Below are positions 35,706-43,410 of a DNA stretch of 64,000 bases, in pieces. The translations under genes were made by a program, and so were the position numbers. Position 1 is the stretch's first letter, and each line of letters opens with the position of its first letter. Below the pieces are notes generated by a model. That model had not been told where the DNA came from. It worked only from the letters and a program-made list of their open reading frames with translations, and ran no database searches. Source of the stretch: REEB481 sp964586595 (GTDB lineage Bacteria; Bacteroidota; Bacteroidia; NS11-12g; UBA955); NCBI GenBank assembly GCA_964586595.1, contig CAZPHB010000004.1, positions 1 to 64,000 of the forward strand. Direction: 5' to 3'.

Positions 35706-38213
35706 TTAATCCTCAATCCATTCGTAGGTTTCTCCGGTTTTTTGCTGTGATCCGCCAGGGGCGTTTTTGCCCGAGAATTCCGATTTGATGGCTTCGCGCA
35801 GTTCTTGCTTTTCCTTTTTCGCAGACTCCTGAATTTGTTGCTTCACTCTTTGGCGATCGTAGCTGATGTTTAACTGATCAGGATAGCCCACCATCTTCAC
35901 AAAGATGCTCATCCCTTTGGAACCATTGTCCTCATATCGGCCCTCGGTATTGTTCTTTCGCCAGCCATATTTTGCAGCAACTACATCGCTCACCCGCACA
36001 CGAAAACCGTAATCCATATAATTGTCAAAGCGATGGGTTCCGGTGATTTCAATATTCAGGGCGCTGTTGTTGATGTTCATGGATGGGATGCGGATTTCTT
36101 CATCAGCTATTTCAATATTGTTCTTCAGGTTCGAGAACTTAATCTCCTTCAATTCATCCACTTTAACATAGGATGACAAAGACAATAAAGGTTCGTAATT
36201 CCGGAGCACGCCTCCTTTAATTTCAAGATCCGCATAGGTGTAAAGCTCTTTTCGGTTCACATTCAACGCTAAGTCGAACGGAATCATGGCTTCTCCGCTG
36301 ATATTGGCGCTTCCTTCCAAATGCTTGTCGGTCAGGTCTTGCTGTCCGAAGTTATCCATGGCGTAAAAAAGCCTGGAAATATTCAAATCCGTGCCTTTAA
36401 ACGCAGTTTTACAGATGTAGCCCTTTTCGTCCTTATTAAAGGTGCCATTGAGTTGCAGCATTCCATCGAGTGTTTTCATGTTCAGGTTGCTGAGCCTGAG
36501 TCGGCCGCGATGAAAGGTGGCAACCCCGGAAATAGATTGGGCGTCAAATTTCTTATAGTGCAGTTTACCGAGGCGCACTGCTACATCCAAATCCATATCA
36601 TCCGGCAGGATGTATGAACTTTCGGCGGCAGGTTTGGCCGAGGCCTCCGCTACAACAAATGGCTCCAGGTTAAACTGCTCAGATTCGAGGTAGCCGTGCA
36701 GTTCCAGATGTCCGGAGTCGCGAAACACATAAGGCCAGAATCCGGGCATACTTCCACTGAAGCGCACATGTTGTCCGGAAATAAGCGCTTCACAGTGATG
36801 CAGGGAGAGATTCGCTGCATCGATGTCACAAGTTCCGGTTGCCTGTTGGATGTCTATATTTTTGGAAGGCTGTTTCCAGGCTGCCTGCTGCAATTGGACC
36901 GAACCACCAGCTTCAACCGCACCCAAATTGCCGCCAAAATCAGCGATCCGTCCCTTTAAATTCAGGTTCACCATGAGGTTTCCGTTTGCGTTAACGCCAT
37001 TGATGGATGCCAGCGAAGGAACGTCGGAAAGGTCCAGCCTTCCTTTAAGGTGTGATTCCAATAAAGGATCACTTAAATTCAACAACACTAAATCAGCTTC
37101 AAAAATGCCTTTCCCGGGTTTGAACGACAATGGCTTTACGCGCAAATCAAAGATTTCAGGATCATCATTTCGGTTTTCAACCAATGCATCTCCTTGAATC
37201 TCACTAATTTGCACCGTTGCCCCCGGTGGCATGAGTGCTGCGCTGTTCAACTGCACATGTGCGGCAATTTTGGGTATTGCCCCCGCGCCTGCTGCGCCGA
37301 CAACCGAACCGTCAAAACTTATTTCGCCTTTGCTTTGAAAATCCCGAACAAAAGAAGTCCAGGACAAAGGCAATACGCCAAGCAAATCGGCGATGGTCAT
37401 TTTTTGGCCTTTGATGCGCAAATCAAGCATGGACTGATCTTTACCCGTTATGATGGATCCATTCACCAGGAAGCCGGCCTGGTCAAACTGCACTGATGCA
37501 TCACTGAATCGAAATCTGTTACCTGATTCCACATTCAACTGCGCTTTGAGGTTCAACGCCTTGGATTTCAGGTATTGCAGTCCGGAAATCTCGACCAATT
37601 CACAGCGTCCGTTCGTTTGAACCTCGGCGGTAAAATTGCTGGACATGAACGCTCCTTTACCAAGAAACGCTTTCAGGTTGAGGTCAATCGTGGTTTTATC
37701 TGTAAGATCCTGGTACCTTAAGCGAACAGCATCCATGCTTACTTGCTGAAGGTCAAGGTTGGCAGCTCCGCCGCCACTGCCTCCGGTGTCTGTTTTCAGG
37801 ATGTCAAAATTCACTGCATTTCCACGCACGGCCATGTTGAGAAAGCCCTGTTCCATGTGCAGCGCCCGAATTCGGTACCGCCCCTGCAACAACTCAATGG
37901 GATGAAAAGCGACCATCAGCGACTGACAGCGCAGCAATGGGGTGCCGGTTACTGCCTCACTTTCGCCTACTACAACCTGTTCTAACTTCAATGCGACCCT
38001 TGGGAAAGAACTCCAAAATACCAAATCAACATTTTGAACCGTAACTTTTGATTTCAGGAATCGGTTTAAACGATCTATTGCTATGGTTTCAATTTTATCC
38101 CCAAAAAAGAACAGACCGGCATTCAAAATGGTAACCAAAACCAACATGGTCATGAACAATACCAATAACAAGCGGGCAAACAAACGCCGAAATCGTGTAG
38201 CCTTATTACTCAT
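35706..38213 (-). CDS. AsmA-family envelope protein
   Basis: An 835-residue protein with an N-terminal membrane anchor (about 13-35, LLLVLFMTMLVLVTILNAGL) and a long beta-rich periplasmic body typical of AsmA/TamB-like proteins, which form hydrophobic grooves and are thought to move lipids or aid outer-membrane protein assembly. The C-terminus (from about 790) is charged and helical. The start is the ATG giving MSNKATRFRRLF. A shortened promoter box (TATTTTG) lies just upstream. A second AsmA-like gene is at 43407-46124, making two in this window. Confidence 0.82.
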   Translation of the reverse strand: MSNKATRFRRLFARLLLVLFMTMLVLVTILNAGLFFFGDKIETIAIDRLNRFLKSKVTVQNVDLVFWSSFPRVALKLEQVVVGESEAVTGTPLLRCQSLMVAFHPIELLQGRYRIRALHMEQGFLNMAVRGNAVNFDILKTDTGGSGGGAANLDLQQVSMDAVRLRYQDLTDKTTIDLNLKAFLGKGAFMSSNFTAEVQTNGRCELVEISGLQYLKSKALNLKAQLNVESGNRFRFSDASVQFDQAGFLVNGSIITGKDQSMLDLRIKGQKMTIADLLGVLPLSWTSFVRDFQSKGEISFDGSVVGAAGAGAIPKIAAHVQLNSAALMPPGATVQISEIQGDALVENRNDDPEIFDLRVKPLSFKPGKGIFEADLVLLNLSDPLLESHLKGRLDLSDVPSLASINGVNANGNLMVNLNLKGRIADFGGNLGAVEAGGSVQLQQAAWKQPSKNIDIQQATGTCDIDAANLSLHHCEALISGQHVRFSGSMPGFWPYVFRDSGHLELHGYLESEQFNLEPFVVAEASAKPAAESSYILPDDMDLDVAVRLGKLHYKKFDAQSISGVATFHRGRLRLSNLNMKTLDGMLQLNGTFNKDEKGYICKTAFKGTDLNISRLFYAMDNFGQQDLTDKHLEGSANISGEAMIPFDLALNVNRKELYTYADLEIKGGVLRNYEPLLSLSSYVKVDELKEIKFSNLKNNIEIADEEIRIPSMNINNSALNIEITGTHRFDNYMDYGFRVRVSDVVAAKYGWRKNNTEGRYEDNGSKGMSIFVKMVGYPDQLNISYDRQRVKQQIQESAKKEKQELREAIKSEFSGKNAPGGSQQKTGETYEWIED

Positions 38214-38367
38214 GATACATCTGCAAAATACCACCTGAATTCAGGATCATTCCACCCCTTGAAACTTTGATGTCCGAAAAAATGAGCAAAAAATATTTGC
38301 ATATGTTTCGTGCATTTGTATTTTTGCACTCCCGTTTCGCACCCAAACACATGAAGGGTGCATTTAA

Positions 38368-38442
38368 GGGAGCTTAGCTCAGCTGGTTCAGAGCATCTGC
38401 CTTACAAGCAGAGGGTCGGGGGTTCGAATCCCTCAGCTCCCA
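38368..38442 (+). tRNA. tRNA-Val (TAC)
   Basis: Complete 75-nt cloverleaf. The acceptor GGGAGCT pairs with AGCTCCC, with discriminator A; the D stem is GCTC/GAGC; the anticodon stem TCTGC/GCAGA encloses CTTACAA, giving anticodon TAC; the T arm carries TTCGAAT. No CCA is encoded. An intrinsic terminator follows directly. Confidence 0.97.
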
Positions 38443-38445
38443 CAA

Positions 38446-38471
38446 AAACCATCACCACGTGATGGTTTTTT
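38446..38471 (+). terminator. Terminator of tRNA-Val
   Basis: Arms AACCATCAC (38447-38455) and GTGATGGTT (38459-38467) with a CAC loop, followed by a T run, 4 bp after the tRNA. Confidence 0.88.
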
Positions 38472-38905
38472 TATGCCTTCACGGAACGGTACTACATCAA
38501 CGACTTCCGGTTTGCAATGTCCAAACAAAACAACCCTTCCTCAGGGTATGCATTCTTGCACGACTGAAATAACCAACCTGGGGGAGGCGCACGTAAGCAC
38601 CCGGACACGTCCAAAAAAACACACACTTCGCTAAACGCCCCGAAGTTCATGTTTCCTGAACCGGCGGCTGCCTTTAGACTGATGGAAGAGCCTGTTGACA
38701 TCCGCCATCTTCAACTGTAACACAATTTCAGGCATCGTGGCAAATGGGCCTCAAGAATCAACAGCAGCACTTTAGGTATAAATCCTAATATTCCGATTAA
38801 CAATAAAACCAGTGTTTTGGCGCGGAGGCATCAATTCGTTTGGTTTTTTTTAAGTAATTTTCAAAAAACAACAATACGGTTGTCAACATGTTGCCAACAT
38901 TTGGA
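38472..38905. other. Long intergenic region, no gene seen
   Basis: About 430 bp between the tRNA terminator and the next promoter. Short open frames exist on both strands, but they have no recognisable domain, signal peptide or promoter. A small palindrome TTAGG..CCTAA lies near 38772-38788. I found no copy of the tRNA 3' end, so there is no sign of an integrated element. Confidence 0.5.
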
Positions 38906-38913
38906 TATATTTG
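38906..38913 (+). promoter_or_regulatory. -7 promoter box of T9SS gene
   Basis: TATATTTG matches TAnnTTTG exactly and ends 26 bp before the ATG at 38940, leaving room for a short leader. Confidence 0.5.
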
Positions 38914-38939
38914 CCGGCAACAACCATCAAAACCAGTTT

Positions 38940-41483
38940 ATGAAAAAACTCTTATTCTCATGTGCAGGCTTGCTCTTCGGGGCTCAGCTTAGCTTTGCCG
39001 CTCCTCCTCCCAGCTGCGGCGACGGGATTGCTACCACTAAGACTTGGACCAACGGAACCAAGGACTACAAATGGGAAACCAGTGGCAACTGGTCACCATC
39101 AGGCGTTCCTGATTGCGACGACAACGTAGTAATGAGTACTTCTTGGGCATGTGACATTGCGAGTAATGTTACCATCAACAACCTCACCACAGACAGTAAG
39201 TACACCAACCGCATATCAGTTTTAGGAACGAGCTATCTGCGTGCCAACAACGTCACCTTGAACGGTGGTTCAATTGTTTTTGACGCTACCGCCGATACGT
39301 TTATGGCGAATAACGTAACCATGGGTTTCAACTCAACATTGATCACAGGCCATGCAGTGATCCGCGGTACTTTGTCCATGGGCAATAGCCTTTTCAGTCC
39401 GCATAGCGGCACCACTATTGACATCATGAACCTCACGCTGAGAAACTATGCACGTTTCAATGCCCCCGATGGATATAGCACCAATCCCAATGCGATTGTG
39501 AAAATCCGTGGTGATTTCTTCCGTCAATCCATCGGTAACTACACCCACAAAAACGGCTTGATTCGTTTTTGCGGAAACACGGAGGGAACCATCAACACCA
39601 ACAACACAGAAATGAATTTCTTCATCATTGAAGTGGACAAAAAAGCTGATGGTGCCGGTGACATCACCAACCCTGCATACCTTCGCGTGAACAAGACCCT
39701 GGGCGCCGGAAAAGGTTCCAGAATCATAGCCATTCAGCGTCTTTCATTCATTGAAGCAAGCTTTTACGAATGGAGCACCAACAACCAAATTGACATGATT
39801 GGCTCACGCGATTCTGTAATTGTGGAAAGCACCATGGCAAACAACGTTTCCACAAATTCTTTTGGTTTAGTTGGCGCACCAAACATCGGCTTCACAGGAT
39901 CCGGCAACGGCGTTTACATTATCAATGCACTGGTCAAAGGTGCTCACAATGTGGTTATTGAAAAAAACAACAAAACCGACCGTGTTACTGTATTGAACAA
40001 ACAGGAAATCGGTTGGCTTGGATACAGAACCCTCATCACCAAAGGTATTCTTGCATTTGATGGTTCCACCAGCGCACGCATCAATGGCGGTAACCAGGGT
40101 CTGACTGTATCAGCTAATGGTCAACTGATTGCGCCTGATGACGACACCCTTTATTTCAATGGCAGCTGGAATTTCGCCAATGAAACATCTTTCGATGCTC
40201 AAAATGGCGTAGTTTGTCTGTCCAACAACGGCAGCATGAATGGCTTCACCCACAACAGCGACACCGTTTACTTCAATCATTTGTTGGTGAACATGTCAAA
40301 TACCGCAAACCCAAGCAGTGGTATCGGTGCGAATTTCGTTTCAGGTGCAGACGTAGTTGGCGTGCGCGGAAACTTGACTTTTGCAAGCACAAACAATGCG
40401 TATATAGGAAATGCTCAATTTCTGTTGTACGGAAATGCATCCTTCAACACCGGAGTAAATAATACTGCTGGTTCTTTACCAAACAGAATCGTATTTGCAG
40501 GCACCGGAGACCAGACAGTCACCCTGAGCAGCAATGCACGCGCGCAGTTTGGTGAAGTTATTCAGTTCAACAAACCTTCCGGTAACGTAATCATGGGCAG
40601 CCATTGGGACATCAAAAAACCTATATTCACCAAGGGCATTGTGAAAACCGGTTCTTACGACCTCACCATTACCAATTCCTTTGAAATGGTAACCGGTACA
40701 GGTACCGATAGCAGCTATGTAGATGGTCCTTTAACCATTAACAGAACTAAAAGTACCAGCTGGAGATTGTACACATTCTTTCCCATCGGTAAAGGAAGCA
40801 CATTTGCACCTGCACGCCTGGAAAGTGTAAGTGGAGCCGATGCTTCTTTCAAAATAGAATATTTCGCTACTGGATACACTGGAGACAACACTGTAAACAG
40901 TCCGCTTGACACCGTAGTTGCTTCAGAATATTGGAAAGTGACACGTGTTGGAGGCAGCAGTAACATCCTCGCACACATTTCTGCTGCAAACATCCCCAGT
41001 GGCTGGGCCACAACCAAACAACGCATTGCTTACAATCATGCCAGCAGCAGTGGATGGATTAATGGTGGAAGAGCTGCTGACGCTACCTTCCTTCGTGCAG
41101 GAACCAGTGTAAACGTTAGTGAGGTATACGTTACTGGTGCTATTGACAAAGACGCGACTGCGCCTATGATGGTTGCCGGAGAAGGCATCAGCGGAACCGA
41201 AGTTGCCACCCAGCGCACCAAGTCTGCGCAGCTTGACAATAACGGCAAACCACTGGTTCAGTTTGAAGTATATCCGAACCCGGTTGCAAACACGCTGAAT
41301 ATGGAAGTAATCAACGCCGATAAAGGTGTTGTTACCGTGAGCGACATGACCGGTAAAATCCTTGGAACCTACAATGCAGCTGAAGTGAAGTCAATCGATT
41401 TCAGCGCATTTGCCCGTGGTCTGTACCTGGTGAACTTCACTGATGGTTTGGTGAACATCACCCACCGCATTTCTAAAAACTAA
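38940..41483 (+). CDS. T9SS-sorted large surface protein
   Basis: An 847-residue secreted protein. The ATG at 38940 gives a signal peptide (1-20, ending SFA). Residues about 35-600 are rich in Asn, Thr and Gly in short beta-strand repeats (AINNLTTDS-like, NNVTLNGGSIVFDATADTF), suggesting a parallel beta-helix. A region near 610-700 with TGTGTDSSYVDGPLTI and SWRLYTFFPIGKG resembles a conserved cell-surface domain seen in other Bacteroidota T9SS cargo. The last 75 residues (VYPNPVANTLNMEV onward) form a type A sorting domain. It has its own promoter and a strong terminator. Function unknown; adhesion or polysaccharide binding is possible. Confidence 0.82.
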   Translation: MKKLLFSCAGLLFGAQLSFAAPPPSCGDGIATTKTWTNGTKDYKWETSGNWSPSGVPDCDDNVVMSTSWACDIASNVTINNLTTDSKYTNRISVLGTSYLRANNVTLNGGSIVFDATADTFMANNVTMGFNSTLITGHAVIRGTLSMGNSLFSPHSGTTIDIMNLTLRNYARFNAPDGYSTNPNAIVKIRGDFFRQSIGNYTHKNGLIRFCGNTEGTINTNNTEMNFFIIEVDKKADGAGDITNPAYLRVNKTLGAGKGSRIIAIQRLSFIEASFYEWSTNNQIDMIGSRDSVIVESTMANNVSTNSFGLVGAPNIGFTGSGNGVYIINALVKGAHNVVIEKNNKTDRVTVLNKQEIGWLGYRTLITKGILAFDGSTSARINGGNQGLTVSANGQLIAPDDDTLYFNGSWNFANETSFDAQNGVVCLSNNGSMNGFTHNSDTVYFNHLLVNMSNTANPSSGIGANFVSGADVVGVRGNLTFASTNNAYIGNAQFLLYGNASFNTGVNNTAGSLPNRIVFAGTGDQTVTLSSNARAQFGEVIQFNKPSGNVIMGSHWDIKKPIFTKGIVKTGSYDLTITNSFEMVTGTGTDSSYVDGPLTINRTKSTSWRLYTFFPIGKGSTFAPARLESVSGADASFKIEYFATGYTGDNTVNSPLDTVVASEYWKVTRVGGSSNILAHISAANIPSGWATTKQRIAYNHASSSGWINGGRAADATFLRAGTSVNVSEVYVTGAIDKDATAPMMVAGEGISGTEVATQRTKSAQLDNNGKPLVQFEVYPNPVANTLNMEVINADKGVVTVSDMTGKILGTYNAAEVKSIDFSAFARGLYLVNFTDGLVNITHRISKN

Positions 41484-41501
41484 GCGCCTTAAACGGACAC
41501 T

Positions 41502-41537
41502 AAAAAGCCCTCGGGATTGCCCGGGGGCTTTTTTTTT
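41502..41537 (+). terminator. Terminator of T9SS gene
   Basis: AAAAGCCCTCGGG pairs with CCCGGGGGCTTTT around an ATTG loop (one wobble), followed by a run of T, 19 bp after the stop. Confidence 0.9.
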
Positions 41538-41563
41538 CACATGCACACAGATGCAATAATTTT

Positions 41564-41571
41564 TACATTTG
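41564..41571 (+). promoter_or_regulatory. -7 promoter box
   Basis: TACATTTG is a perfect TAnnTTTG box followed by exactly 4 nt and the ATG at 41576, implying a leaderless or nearly leaderless message. Confidence 0.65.
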
Positions 41572-41575
41572 CCGC

Positions 41576-42484
41576 ATGAAATTAAAGTCAAGCCTTTTGG
41601 GATGTTTGTTCCTTGCCTTTTGCTCGCTATATGGACAAACATACACCCACAGCCTGCGCACCAACACTTACCAACATCTTCGCGCTGGCTTGCGCACCTA
41701 CAAAGACAGTAATTCCATTCTGGACACTGTGTTCAAAACCAGTTTTCAGATTCCCTATTTCGGCAAAGCATACAGCGACAGCATCATCGTTTGGGGCAAC
41801 AGTCAATACGCCATCACCGAATTTGAATTTAACGACGAAGGCGCTCCCCTAGGCGCGGAGCTCGCACCCAGAAAAGACGGTTCCAGTTTTATTGCACAGG
41901 CCACCGAAGGAAACAGCCCCAACCGTATTTTTAAGATTGAATGGGGAAACCTTGGATTCACATACGACACATTGGGGTTTGACTCGGTAAGCTACCAGGT
42001 TTGGTTCTATGAAGGCAGCGGCATTATTGAATACCACTACGGACCTTCCAGTGTAAAAAATCCATTTTCCTGGAATGGAGAATCCGGACCTTATGTGTAC
42101 CTGATAGATTACGATGGTGAAAACACTTACGGCCTGAAAGGGAATCCTGCCGCGCCAATTTCGTACAGCTCTTTTTTAACGGGCGCTGGTCCTTTAACGG
42201 CAGTGCCGGCAGCCAACGCGGTATTCCGATTTACACCCGCAGCCGGAAACAATGTTCAAAACCCGGCGCAGTCAACCGTAAAGGTGCGTAACTACGGCAA
42301 CGGCAGCATAGAAGTGGAATCTGCAACACCGGTGAATTCGCTGAGCGTGTACGGCACGAATGGAACATGCGTACACCGGGTTCAGGGTGCCCGGATGCGC
42401 ACAGACCATCTGCCCGCCGGAGTTTATCTGTTGCAGGCAGCTACGCACCACGGCAATGAAGTGATAAAAATTGTGATACCCTAA
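41576..42484 (+). CDS. Secreted protein with degenerate T9SS sorting domain
   Basis: A 302-residue secreted protein with a signal peptide (about 1-20, ending LYG). Residues 22-225 are beta-rich with VWFYEGSGIIEYHYGPS, a pattern reminiscent of a nidogen-like or other extracellular sandwich domain; I do not recognise a specific family. The C-terminal 70 residues (VKVRNYGNGSIEVES to the end, with LPAGVYLLQA) match the core of a type A sorting domain, but the usual YPNP start is lost. It may still be exported by T9SS. It is separated from the EamA gene by a bidirectional terminator. Confidence 0.72.
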   Translation: MKLKSSLLGCLFLAFCSLYGQTYTHSLRTNTYQHLRAGLRTYKDSNSILDTVFKTSFQIPYFGKAYSDSIIVWGNSQYAITEFEFNDEGAPLGAELAPRKDGSSFIAQATEGNSPNRIFKIEWGNLGFTYDTLGFDSVSYQVWFYEGSGIIEYHYGPSSVKNPFSWNGESGPYVYLIDYDGENTYGLKGNPAAPISYSSFLTGAGPLTAVPAANAVFRFTPAAGNNVQNPAQSTVKVRNYGNGSIEVESATPVNSLSVYGTNGTCVHRVQGARMRTDHLPAGVYLLQAATHHGNEVIKIVIP

Positions 42485-42511
42485 GCTTTATTGGCTGAAA
42501 CAAGAGATTCA

Positions 42512-42536
42512 AAACCCGTCTTTCAGACGGGTTTTT
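42512..42536. terminator. Bidirectional terminator
   Basis: Perfect 10-bp stem AAACCCGTCT (42512-42521) and AGACGGGTTT (42525-42534) with a 3-nt loop, A-rich before and T-rich after. It serves the plus-strand secreted protein and the convergent EamA gene, whose stop codon lies inside the hairpin. Confidence 0.88.
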
Positions 42537-43410
42537 CTTTGTTCATCCAGCGTTGAAAGCGATCTACCTGTGTATTCAGCACCACGCCCAGCACCACCAG
42601 AAACATACCGAGAAATTCAAAAGCATTGGTCGTTTCACCAAACAACATCCAACCAAACAACAAGCTGTACACCACACCGGTATAGGTTGCCGGTGTTACC
42701 CGATTCACCTTGTCGGCCTGATAGGCTCGGGTCATGAAGTATTGGCCGGCCTGAGTACATAAACCGAACAGCAAGAGCAGCAACCAATCGATTCCCGAAG
42801 GTAAAACCCACTGTTTGGGGTAGAACATCAGCCAAATCAGGGTGATGGGCAAGGTGACCACAGGGAAGTAAAACAAGATCACATGTGGCGATTCTTTCCC
42901 GCTGAGCGCCCGGATGACGGAATAAGCACCGGCGGAAAAAAACGCACTTCCCAAGCCCACCAAGAACCACGATGTGTCCACGGCACCAAATCCCTTCACC
43001 ATGGCTACACCCAAAACACAAATTCCCAGGAACAGCCACTGGATGCGGAAAGAGCGTTCCCCTAAAATCAACCAGGCGATGATGCCTGCAAAAACCGGCG
43101 AAAGGTATTGAATCACCACGGCTGACGCCAATTCCATGTTTTGTAAGGTCATGAAATACATGATGAGTCCGGCGGAACCAAATAAACCTCTAAGTAAGAG
43201 GAGCTTTCTGTTGTTGCCCCACAGCCCCTGCCCTTTCCAACGCAACATGCCGGCGCTGAGCAACAAGGTGATGACACTTCTGAAAAACGCCAATTCAACA
43301 GCCGGAATCTTCGGCAATAAACGGGCAAAGATGTTCATCAGAGAAAAGAAAAAAGCCGAAAACAGCATGAGCTGAAATCCGCTCAGTCGGGAAATGGATG
43401 CAGGTTTCAA
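42523..43410 (-). CDS. EamA/DMT-family transporter
   Basis: A 295-residue inner-membrane transporter of the drug/metabolite superfamily with ten predicted helices in two EamA repeats (about 12-140 and 150-285). GSAGLIMYFMTLQNMELASAVVIQYLSPVFAGIIAWL is split by residues 80-116 and is a typical first-repeat segment, as is PATYTGVVYSLLFGWMLFGE in the second. Substrate unknown. The start is TTG and overlaps the stop of the AsmA-like gene (TTGA), so translation is coupled. Confidence 0.86.
   Translation of the reverse strand: MKPASISRLSGFQLMLFSAFFFSLMNIFARLLPKIPAVELAFFRSVITLLLSAGMLRWKGQGLWGNNRKLLLLRGLFGSAGLIMYFMTLQNMELASAVVIQYLSPVFAGIIAWLILGERSFRIQWLFLGICVLGVAMVKGFGAVDTSWFLVGLGSAFFSAGAYSVIRALSGKESPHVILFYFPVVTLPITLIWLMFYPKQWVLPSGIDWLLLLLFGLCTQAGQYFMTRAYQADKVNRVTPATYTGVVYSLLFGWMLFGETTNAFEFLGMFLVVLGVVLNTQVDRFQRWMNKEKPV

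Noticed and set aside
38368..38442. Mobile element integrated at tRNA-Val
   Set aside because: No direct repeat of the tRNA 3' end, no integrase and no phage gene were found in the window.
38492..38701. 69-codon open frame on the minus strand after tRNA-Val
   Set aside because: No promoter box, signal peptide or recognisable family, and the composition is unlike neighbouring genes.
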